64,000 bases of DNA from Varanus komodoensis (taxonomy: Eukaryota; Chordata; Lepidosauria; Squamata; Varanidae): positions 110,500,606-110,564,605 of the forward strand of contig NW_025335268.1 in the NCBI RefSeq assembly GCF_004798865.1. Reading direction: 5' to 3'. The translations under genes and the position numbers were made by a program. Below the pieces are notes generated by a model that made no database searches, was not told where the DNA came from, and worked only from the letters and a program-made list of their open reading frames with translations. Within the stretch, counting starts at the first letter, position 1; each line of letters begins with the position of its first letter. Below, one piece after another: positions 34,889-47,192 of this stretch.

Positions 34889-37800
34889 ATTTCTATGCCG
34901 CCCCTTGCCGAAGCCTCGGGGTGGCTTACAACACAATAAAATACATTGAAATACAATAGAACATAATAAATTACCATTAAATACAAAAATACAAAAAATA
35001 CACTGAGTTTCAAACATAATAATATAAAATTAAAAATAACAGTATAAAATAAGTAAATAAATAATATAGGAGGAGAAAAGAGAAGGAAGAAGAAGTTGCC
35101 ATGGCCAGATCATATATTTTAACAATTAAAATGATGTTTAAATAAAAAGGTCTTTACCTGGCGCCGAAAAACCAGTAACGACGGTGCCAGGCGGACCTCT
35201 TTGGGGAGTGAATTCCATAGGTTAGGCGCCACCGCAGAGAAAGCCCTCCTCCGAGTACTTACTCTCCTAATTCCTTTCATGGAGGGTTCCCGGAGAAGGG
35301 ACTCTCCTGCAGATCTCAAAGGGCGGTCGGGCATATACGGACGTAAGCGCTCGTTCAAGTAGCCAGGACCCAAGCTGTTTAGGGCTTTATAGGTCATAAT
35401 CAACACCTTGAGTGGGGCCCGGGCTTCAATGGGAAGCCAGTGAAGCTGACGGAGGACTGGAGTCATGTGAGCATAACGCCCCGTCCCCGTCAGCAACCTG
35501 GCAGCTCTATTTTGCACCAATTGAAGTGTTCGGACTGTCTTCAGGGGAAGCCCCACGTAAAGCGCGTTACAGAAGTCTAGGCGGGAAGTCACCAGCGCGT
35601 GTGTCACTGTCGCCAGGCAGTCGTACTCCAGGTAGGGGCGCAGCTGATTAATCAGCCGAAGCTGAAGGAAGGCGCTCCTCGCCACCGCTGTCACCTGAGC
35701 TTCCAAAGAAAGCTCCGGGTCGAGGAGTACTCCTAAGCTGCGGACCTTGTCCCTAAGAGGGAGCGTTGCACCATTCAGGACCAGGTCAAATCCACCCTCT
35801 CCGAAACCAACAGGACCTCTGTCTTGTCTGGATTGAGTTTCAGTTTATTGGCCTTCATCCATTCTATTACCTCGGCCAAGCACCGGTTCAGCACAGCCAC
35901 TGCCTCACCTGGATTAAGTGGAAAACGAGAGGTAGAGCTGGGTATCATCAGCGTATTGATGATTCCGCAGCCCACACCTCCTGATGACCTCTCCCAGCGG
36001 TTTCATATTGATGTTAAATAGCAGAGGGGATAGAATGGAGCCCTGTGGTACTCCATGGCATAGCTGCCATGGCGCAGAGACATCGTCCCCCAGCACAACC
36101 TTCTGGAATCGACCGTTGAGATAGGAGCGGAACCACTGCAAAGCAGTGCCTCCAACTCCCAATCCCGCTAGCCTATCCAGAAGGATACCATGGTCGATGG
36201 TATCGAAAGCCGCCGAGAGGTCCAGAAGAACCAACAGGGATGCACTCCCCCTGTCCTTCTCCCTGCACAGGTCATCGTACAGGGCGACCAAGGCAGATTC
36301 AGTACTGTACCCGGGTCTGAAGCCGGACTGAAAAGGATCCAGATAATCAGTTTCATCCAAGAGTGCTTGGAGTTGTCCCGCCACCACCCGCTCCAACACC
36401 TTGCCCAGAAACAGGATGTTGGCCACAGGTCTATAGTTAGTGGCCATCTCTGGATCCAGTGACGCTTTCTTCAGGACCGGTCGTATTACCGCCTCCTTTA
36501 AAGGGGCAGGGACTCGACCCTCCCTCAGAGAAGCGTTAACCACTTCCAAGATCCAGGACCCAATCCCGTGCTTGGAGTTATTTATTAACCAAGACGGGCA
36601 AGGATCCAATAGGCAAGTAGTGGGACGTACTCGTCCAAGCACCTTGTCCACATCATCGGGCCGCAATAATTGAAATTCCTCCAACAATTTTGGACCAGAC
36701 GGTAGCATTGGCGTCTCCCCAGAGACCTCTGATTCATTAGTGGAGTCCAGCTTGTGACAAATCTGAGCGATTTTCTCCCTGAAATGCCTGGCAAAGTCGT
36801 CACAGCGGGCCTTTGAGGGTGGCATCGGATCTTCCTTAGGACCCGGGCGAACATCTGGCCCGATGGCTGACCCTGACTGGTCCGCATGAGGTCACTGGCA
36901 AATTAAAAGTCAATGCAAATATATATCGTTGTAATATAGATGCAAGCAATACAACTGCACTGCTTTTATTTTGAAGAATCTGCTAAATTGAATTGAATTT
37001 ATTGCTTTTCATGTTATGTTAATGTTTTTGTGAATATTCATTAAATAGCGTTGTTCTGTGCTCCGCATTTTCATTGTATCATTGTAATGTTTCATTTACT
37101 GTATAGAGATATATATTGAGCAGAGCCGTAAGTGTATTGGTCCGGCCCTTAACAACTGTCAAAGTTTCTCACGTGGCCCCACAGGAAAATTAATTGCCCA
37201 CCCCTGTTCTAAAGGATGATGATCCAAAAGTATCTTGGATTGAACCCTTACAGTTTTTAAATTCAAGACTAAGCTTTCAGTTATCCAACACATATCTATA
37301 CTTGAATATGTCTGATCTGTCAGAAAAAAGTATAATTCCTAATTTTTGAATTTTGAAATCTCCATGCATCTTGCAGTTAAAATATTCTTGCAGTTAAAAA
37401 CATTTTTTAGGGAGTTTACCCCTTTTCATCTTCTTTGATTTGTCTTAAGGTCTAAAATTCCATATAACCATAAATCAATATTTCACAAATCTAAAAGTGA
37501 TTGAATTTTTTTAATAAAATTTATCTTTTGCATCATTTGGTGCATATATTGTTGCCAGCGTACATATCTTTCCATTGGGTAATATTATTTAAAGAATAAT
37601 AAATCTTTCATCTGGGTCTTTCAAATCATTCAAGCTTTATTAACATAGATCACAACCCCTTTCTTTTTGGTGTCTGCTGAGGCTTTGTACATTTTGTCCA
37701 ATTTCTTACAGTTTAAGTATTGCCATATTTTTCTTTATATGTGTTTCTTGGATGCATATTATGTGTGCGTTTTGTGTAAATTGGTGTCCTGCACCAGCAG

Positions 37801-40800
37801 AGGGATGGATTCGATGGCTTTCAAACTGTTCTATTCTGATTATGATTCCATGTTGCATTAACAATTTCACAAATATATTGAAATTACATGTTAAAAATGA
37901 TTGTTTGCAGTATCATTAAAATGTAAAAGATAGTACAGTGGTACCATGGCTCACGAACTTAATCTGTTTCAGGACTCTGGTCGTGACCCAAATTGGTCGT
38001 GACCCAAGTCAAATTTCCCTATAAGGTCCATGTAAATAAGGTTAATCTGTTCTGCAACTATTTTTTTTTTACTCACAAAAATTTGAAGCAAAGTAACAAA
38101 GAACAACAAAGATCTCAGCCATCTCCCCCCCCCCCCCAGCAATCGTGCAGGGGGGATGAGGGGAGATGAGCATGATTGCGGGTGCGCTGGAGGGGAGGCA
38201 GGTGCGGGTGGGCACATGGGCGCGGCCGTGCTGGCAGGGAACATGGGGGCAATTGCATCTATCTCCCCCCCACAGCACGACCACGATCGCGCCTGTGCAG
38301 GGCAGGCGGTCATGCTCGCGATTGTCACCCAACGCAGAGTTCGTGACCTGCAGCAAAATTTTTATGAAATGTCTGTTTGCGATCCAATTTGGTCATGAGC
38401 TGAGCCATTCATGAGCCACAGTACCACTGTATTTGGCTTTCCTCATTTTCTGGAATAAAGAATCTTGCCTGATGCAAAAGTTCTATCAAAATACATGAAA
38501 GATTCTTTTCAACTTATTTTACTCTTAATACAAATATTTTACTCTATATACAAATATTCAAATATTTTGCTAACAGTGTTTATTGTTGTGTACCTTGTCA
38601 TACCTTTTGTCATATAGTTGTGAAATCTCTTCCTCAGGATTAGTGGCTGTGTTGACCATTTTGCATCTTCAGAAAAAGAAGCATATGAATGTGTTAGAAA
38701 TATTATTTCTACACTTAATTATGAAATTCCACTAGAAGAGACTTCAGAGTTTGACAGTCCCTTGTATAGTTCTGATGAGCTTCTGGGACTTGCACCACAA
38801 GGTTATAGCTACACTCTACATATAAAATTGGTAAGGAGAACTCTCAATCTTGAGCACACTTATGCATCTCAAAATAAATCCCATTAAAATAAGTGGAATT
38901 AAACCGCCTAGATGAGTAGTTAACAATAGTTTAACTGGAGTTCTTTTAACTGTTAGTTTGCTTGGACTATTTATGTAGGTCTATTGGTAAAACCAACAAA
39001 AAGTCTTGTAATATCTTAAAAACTAACTTATTACAGCATATGCTTTTGTGAACTATAGTGTATTTTACTGAATATATGGAGTGTGATTTTCTGTTTACGA
39101 GTAGGGATGTGTGTGTGTAATGCTCTGTGTAAAATAACAAAGCAATGGAGACAGTCTGAATCTGGTCTGGGTGTAGAACCTCTTAAGTAAAACAGAACCT
39201 GAAACATCCAACACTAAATACATGTTAAATTACTCTGTTACTCTGTCTATCTTTCATCTCTCTATCTAAACAGTGTGGTGTGGTCAGAGTGTTGGACTGA
39301 GTATCTGAGTATAGTTCCCACTCAGCCATGAAGCCCATTGGGCACCTTCAAGCGAGTAATTTACTCTCAGCCTAATCCACCTCACAGGGTTTTTGTGAGG
39401 ATAAAGTGGAGTGGAGAACTACTTTTACAAGAGTAAAACAGGTGGGCTATAATTGCAGTATAATAATAATGTGCACTAAAAAAAACCAGGGTCACAGCTT
39501 TATGCATCTGATGAAGTGAGCTTAGTCTGTGAAAGTTTATACTTTAGTAAATTTGTCCATCTCTGGATGCAACCGTGTGGTTGCTAGATGCTGTCCACAT
39601 CACAATAGAAAAATTCAGCCCCACCTACAGCCTCCAAAAAACACTGTGAAGTTGAAGCCAGGTCTCCAAATTTGGAATGCCCTCCCTCAATCCTTGGAGC
39701 CAGTGTAGTTCTTTCTGCACAGGCTGTGGACTTTAGAGTAGGGATGAGGGGTTGCATGGAGGAGAGAGTGAGGCTTTAGTAAGCTGGCCTTTAGTGCCTC
39801 AGCCCTGATTCCCCACAAGAAAGAGCATATCACTTAGGCAGCTTAAAGTGTCTTAAGTGTTTTGCGGGTGGGAGAAGTGTGTAGACTTCCTTCTCCCACT
39901 CTCCATTGGATGCAGGTGCCAGACCATGCCTTCTGTTGACACTGTTCCTAAGTTTCCCTCCAGAGGTTATATTGATGTGGGATTGTAGCAGCACTTCTAG
40001 ATGTGAGTATTTGGTTGGGGTGTCAAGTCAGAAAAAATATATTGAGGGCTGAAAATAAACATACATAAATTTGGATGTATGTTTCATACCTAAACAACTC
40101 AGACATTTTAATGCTTACTTTATATTTGTATATGGAACACTGTTTGTGAGTAGAAATTTATGACTTGTCAGTAAAAATTTTGTCATGTAACATTCTCTTT
40201 GAATATCACACTATAATTTTTGACTGAAGAAAACTTTTTTAAAAAGCTGTATAACATTGATTTTTCATTTCTGTTGACAATATTTCATAGATTCTGAGTC
40301 GTATGATAGATGGAAGCAGATTCCAAGAATTCAAAGCTAATTATGGAACGACTTTAGTAACAGGATTTGCCTACATAGAAGGGTAAGTTTAAAATAAACT
40401 AAATTATTTTAACACTATTGAGCAGTTAAGTGTTTAAAATAAATCCACTTGTTCAGGTAAATGAGGTAATTCTTGACATCATAGTCACATAGTCAGTTTG
40501 TTATTGTGATAGAGATGTAGCCAAACCTTACCTCCTGGGTTGAGTCTCAGGTTGACCTAATTATTTTTATAAATCTTTTCTATTTTAGGTGGCTTTTAGA
40601 AGTCAAAGTCTTAGCTGTGGTTTTAATTTGCCATTTAATTATTCATATTCTTAATATTGTTTGCCTTTTGTCAACTGACAGGCATTGCTAATTAATAACT
40701 TTCATCTACCATTTTCTTGCTCACTCTTTGTTTATATGATTATTTTGAAACCACTTAGGCAGACATATGTACTTACCTGGGAGTAAGCCCCATTGAACAC

Positions 40801-43800
40801 AGTGGAATTTACTTAAAGAGGAAACACTCATAGAATTGTAGAGTTATTAACTGTGCTGAATATTTTTGTATTACTAATGCGTACTGTTTGTCTTGAAAGT
40901 AGATGCTGAGATAGTTGTTCATGCACCTGAAATAAGCACACATTCATCCTTTGTTTATCTTTGCTTTCATTTTCCTTTCCTCTTCCTGTTGTGTCCCTTG
41001 TACCTGTTTTTTGAGTGTGTGTCTCTTAGGGCAGATACTTTTCAAATAAATTTTTAAAAATCTAATGGAGACTATGACCTGGTTTGCATGTCATGACAGC
41101 AAATCATGGGAATGCAACACTACCTGCTAGCTGTTTTCTGTTCCTAAAAACAGCTTCCAGTTATCACAATTGGAGATTGTGAGTGTGACATTTGAACATG
41201 GAGTGATCAGTTGTTTAGTGGCTTAACTCACAACATGTTTTTTTCTGCATTTCTGGTTAAGGAATTAATCTGGTTGATCAGTTAACTCACAATTTGTTGC
41301 CAAATGGCCTCTTTGATCTGGTAAAGCTCCTATGAAGGCTTAGGCTATAACAACTTTGTTATTTTTATAATTCTATTATAAATTTGTTATTCTTCAGAGT
41401 GTTGATTTTGCAAGAACAGACTAGCATAGCTAACCTTCTGGAAAATGGTTGTATAAATTTTTTATATAATTAATAATTGTGTTCTGAATGTGCATACCAG
41501 CTTTCATTCTGATACCTTAATCTTCAAGGGAGTTACTCTACTGTGCTGTTTTTCAGACGTCCTCTGCAAATAGGAATGTGGATTAGAACTCAGGCTTGTC
41601 CTTGAAATGCAAAACATTTGTCCAGAATGTGCATGCCAATTTTAATTTTCATGTCTCAATCTCAATGGCTAGTATTAACTTGATTGACTTAATTTCATAT
41701 ATTCCAATGGATAGTTTTGTTCCACCATCCTTTCCGTTGGAGAGTTATCTTGTGCAAAAAACTGATGTGCAATTCAGGGGATTTAAACATCCCTCCCTGT
41801 ATAAACGTTAATTACATTTACCAGCAATCAAACACAACTTGATTGTTGCTACGGAGTTGTGATTTCCTCACCGTCAACCACCCCCAGCTAACAGTTCCAG
41901 TGCAGATGTGATGCTGTGTGGTGTGTGTGCAGGTGCATGCGCTGGGCATCTGTTCGTCAGTGACCAGCAACAAAATCCTCTCCTGCTTGTCTTTTTAAGT
42001 GCTTAATCCTCGCATATTTAGACAAAAAAAGTCCTACAACTTGGCAGACAGGGAGTTGTAAGACTTTTTTTTTGAATAGACATGCATAAGATTGCTCCTA
42101 AAAAATTAAAATTGTTTTTAATATTTCATGGGCAAGATGAACATTTCCACTGTAGTGAGAGTACTCATGTAGTTTTTAAATGATTGGGCAGAAAGAATAC
42201 CTGCCAAGTACTAGAAGACCACCAATCATCCATGATAGTGGCATTAGTTCTAGGCAGTATTCAACACTAAGGCATATGCAACTTCTTTAAACAATTTCTG
42301 AAAGGTAAGCAGGCTGTTTCCCCTAAAGCACAGTATTCCTTCCTGCAGCTGGCCATCTCTTTCTCACTCCAGTCCATTCAGTGAGGATTCCATGCTGTCA
42401 ACCCCAGGGATGGTCATCTTGCTGCTCTCCAGATGTTTGGCATACAGCTACCATTAGCTTCAGGCAGCATAACTATTGGAGAGGGATAGTGAGAAGTGTA
42501 GACCAAAATATTTTGAGGACTGCAGGTTGCCCATCCTAGTTTAGGCTTTGTTAGGTTAGTACTACTTTAGAGTTTAGTGCTACTGTGTGTTTATGTGGTG
42601 ATTTATTTTATAGTAAATATTTCTAATGATATCTCCTTAAGAAATGTCTAGGAGCTATCTAGGATAAAGCATGAAAAGCCTGAAGGACCCTTATGGGTTT
42701 TGTCAGCTGAATAGCTAAGTAGCAGACTCTGTTCTCTAGCGCTGTTAATAAGGCTGCTTTCACTAACAGTAGAATCACTCAGAACTTTAAAAAGCAAAAA
42801 TAAATATTTCAAGGCCATTTTGTTTGTAAAAGGAAGGCCTCTAGTGGCCTAACCCTTTCTCTCAATGTTAAGCTTGCCTCAACAGCCTTAGAAAGCAAGA
42901 CATTTTACATGGATAAATAAAGCATGCTGCAAACTCGAAGTCCTTGATTTCCTCTGAGATTAAAACGTGATTGTTGAGATGCTTATAAATTAAGCATTTA
43001 AGATAAATAATGCCACCGAGAATATAGGCAATAGTATTTGCTTCCTGCTGCAAGTAGTTTGAGGACATTATACAACAAGAAGTTTTATATTCATTCCTTA
43101 TTTAGAATTGTTTTGTCACAGATTAATTTTGCTTGACTAAATTGCCTTGGGTGAATTCCACAGTGTATAACATTACTATTACAGATAATGATAGCTTTTT
43201 AGATTATTGTTTTACAGAGTAGTATATCAACCATATTTGATCATTCATGGTAAGTGTAAAACAAGGCAGTATAACAAAAAAAGGTTTTCTGACAAAAGAC
43301 CTGTGACTAAAGAAATATACCTAATTTAATACGTGAATATCCAGTGAAATAAATGCTTACAAAGTATAAATGCTTACAAAGTGAAACAGTGTGCTTACAA
43401 ATAAATGCTTACAAAGTGAAACAGTGTGCATTTATTTTGCATTCACATTTTAATGTCAAATCTACATGGGAACTTGTAATGCCCATGGAATTTTATACGT
43501 GGCAACACTAATGATTTGTGTTTTTTCCTAATCTAATCCTTTCTATATTCTTCAGGGAAGAGAAATGGCTGACATGTCCTTTCGTTGTGAAGAGTATTTC
43601 ATATTTATTGATATAACTAGTTACTGGATCTAGTAATGTCTTTTTTTCTGATTTCTCTTCATTGAACTCAACATTATTCCCTTTATTTTATTGGGTGGGT
43701 GGGGGTCTTCTGTTTGTTTAGTGGACTGGATGGACACCTTGCTTGCATTCTGAAGTCTTTTACTATGGTTAGTAGGAATTATTTCAACTCCTAAACCTAG

Positions 43801-46800
43801 ACATAATATATAGACCCTCAAACAGAAAAATCATTATGCTGTTTTGGAAGAGAATATGCTAGAACATCTGTGGAATATAATGCTATTAATTTGCAATTAT
43901 TGTTTTCAATTATTTGCATCTTTACAATTGCCCCAATAAAGAACCTTTCATCAAGATGTGTTAGTGTCCTGGGCTTTTTAAAAGCAAATGCTTGCATGAA
44001 CGACTGGTTAGTGATGAATTCTGCAAGCTCTTCGTTATCCTTTTTTGCTTTCTGATGATGATGTTTTATTTGCTATATTAGCGATTTTGTTTTGTTTTAT
44101 AAAGCAGAATTAAAAATATCTTAAAACCTGAATAATGACCAGGGTACATTGGCTAGGCTCCAGAGAAACACAAATAACATTCTTTTCATGGAATAAAGCT
44201 TTGTTGTTTGTTGTTGCTTCCTACATGTCTAAAACGCTATTTCTGAGCGTTCTGAACTTCCAGAATAGTGTAAGCTGTGGCATGAGGAGTCTATTACTGG
44301 AGGAGAGAACTGGGACTGTCTGAATGAGTGAACATATATTCCTCTTCTGTAAAAGGTACTTTGGTTTTAAAAGTACCTTGGACAGCTTGGAAATGAAAGA
44401 AATACAAGGCATTAAGTGGCTCTTTAAAATGACAATGTGACATCATAGTACAAAATACATAAAGGATACTTTGTGATTTCATTTGTTTTTCTACTGCTCT
44501 TAAAGTATAGAAAGTGTTTTATCTTTTTGTTAGACAGCTAGTTGGAGTAGTGGCTAACAACGGTGAGCTGACTCATGATGCTTCTCTAAAGGGTTCTCAC
44601 TTCGTACAGCTTTGTAGCCAGCGAAGGATTCCAGTGCTGTTTCTTCTGAATACAGCTCCATGTGCAGCGGAGCCAACCAGTCTCACAGAAGTAAGGCAAC
44701 CAATACGGCGCATATTTGGATAGCCATAAATTACTGGCTATTGTTTATAAAGCTTTACAAACTTCTGTATGTAAGCACACATTGTGATTTGCTCTGTTTT
44801 GAAGAATAATGTATGATTTTGAAGAGGTATAGACTCTGGTAAAGAGTTTCTAACACAAAATCCAACATTAATTTCCGCCATCCTCCTCTCCTTTTCCTCC
44901 TTGGATTTGCAAGAAAATTCATTAAGCACTTTCATCTATAATATATATATATAATTTTCAGATCTTTAGATATCCAGGCAAGGAAGCAATAGGACCTCTG
45001 TTTAAAAATGAAATAAAATGACTGTCTATGCCTTTTTCCTTTTATTTAGGCAGAAGATCATAGTAAGAGGTTAAAGGCACAAGCTTCTATGATGGCTGCA
45101 GTTGCTTGTGCTTCTGTTCCCAAGATAACGCTTGTGATTGGTGGTTGCTATGGAAATGAAAGTTATGCTATGGTAAGATTATTAAAAAAGATGACCAGTG
45201 TATTAGTTCCTAGGTCTTGGTGACCAACTTGTCTCTTCTTAGCCACACTCCCAAGTATTCAGCTGTATTATTTAACAAATGAACATTCTGGCATGTTGTT
45301 AAGAAGTATTGACTCACTGGTAATATTTGACTGAGATTTGCGCTGCTCTGTAGCTTGGGCATAGAATCCAGACGTAAAGACATTATTGATAGAGTAATAT
45401 TTATGCTAACGTTTGCACTTGTAGCTAGGGAAGTTTTGGATGTGGGATTCCCTGGGCTTGACTCCATGGACTTTGGTGTTCTTTGTCATGCCCTGAATCC
45501 AAGTTCCTGGCAAGCTTACATAGTGTTCAAGTGGTACTTACGAGGAATTGAGCCCAAGTGCTGCACAAGCACCCTCCTCCTTTTGCACCATGTGCAGTAG
45601 CCTTTGTTTGTGCTGCAGCATGTAATGGAGAAAAGGTTGCTAGTTGTGCAGCCTTTAATCTGCAGGCATTTGCAGATGTCGTCTTGGCTCGGCTGGCTTT
45701 CTGAGACTGGGCAGAGCACAAAAGGAAGTCCACAAAATGTATTTGCTACATGTACCTTTATGTGCCTCTCTTAGAAACACTACAATATAACTTTATGCAA
45801 GACATCAAGGACTTAGACCTATTTATGTTTAGCATAGGGTAGTGCCTTAAGTACCTTTAAAATGTAAGTATGAAGTAACTTTACAACAGAACTCTTACTA
45901 TTTAGCTCATATCTAGGGAGCATTCTAATGGCCCCTGGACATGGTCTGAGGAGTCATAGGATACTAGGGATTCTCTTTTAGTTGATGCAACTGGGAGGCA
46001 ACTGGGGAAGCCAGGATTTAAGCTATCCTGTGGCAAGCCCAGCCTCATTCTCCCCTCCCCCCACCCCCCGAAGTGGGCAAATAAGCTTAATTAATGAAAA
46101 ATGCAGGGTTTGAGGACAAGAAAGTGACATCACCTTCCCCCTCTTCTGGCCTGGTCTGAATGATTAGAGTTTGGGAGCATTCATTCATTGAAGGGATTAT
46201 TGATAGGATTGCACCCTTAATTCCTCATGGAAATGTGGTTCTTAACAGGTTGCATGTATTTAAACACTTACACAGATATCCCAATTGTCTGATACACTCC
46301 CTCTTAGGGATAAGGTCCGCAGCCTAGGAGTACTCCTCGACCCAGAGCTTTCTTTGGAAGCTCAGGTGACAGCGGTGGCGAGGAACGCCTTCCTTCAGCT
46401 TCGGCTGATTAATCAGCTGCGCCCCTACCTGGAGTACGACTGCCTGGCGACGGTGACACACGCGCTGGTGACTTCCCGCCTAGACTTCTGTAACGCGCTT
46501 TACGTGGGGCTTCCCCTGAAGACAGTCCGAACACTTCAATTGGTGCAAAATAGAGCTGCCAGGTTGCTGACGGGGACGGGGCGTTATACTCACATGACTC
46601 CAGTCCCCCGTCAGCTTCACTGGCTTCCCATTGAAGCCCGGGCCCAATTCAAGGTGTTGATTATGACCTATAAAGCCCTAAACGGCTTGGGTCCTGGCTA
46701 CCTGAACGAGCGCTTACGTCCGTATATGCCCGACCGCCCTTTGAGATCTGCGGGAGAGTCCCTTCTCCGGGAACCCTCCATGAAAGAAATTAGGAGAGTA

Positions 46801-47155
46801 AGTATTTGGAGGAGGGCTTTCTCTGCGGTGGCACCCAACCTATGGAATTCACTCCCCAAAGAGCCTGGCACCGTCGTTACTGGTTTTTCGGCGCCAGGTA
46901 AAGACCTTTTTATTTAAACATCATTTGAATTGTTAAAACATATGATCTGGCCAGGGCAACTTCTTCTTCCTTCTCTTTCTCCTCCTATATTTTTATTTAC
47001 TTAAGTTATACTGATAATTTTAATCTTATATTTGTAAACCAATGTATTTTTTGTATTTTGTATTTAATGGTAATTTATTATGTGCTATTGTATTTCATTG
47101 TATTTTATCGTGTTGTAAGCCGCCCCGAGGTTTCGGCAAGGGGCGGCATAGAAAT

Positions 47156-47192
<37 letters not shown>

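Noticed and set aside
35412-36673. Plus-strand frames over the L2 element
   Set aside because: Antisense shadows of the L2 reverse transcriptase frame.
43348-43432. CRISPR-like or regulatory repeat array
   Set aside because: Only three to four imperfect units of unequal spacing in an intron; a simple tandem duplication is enough.
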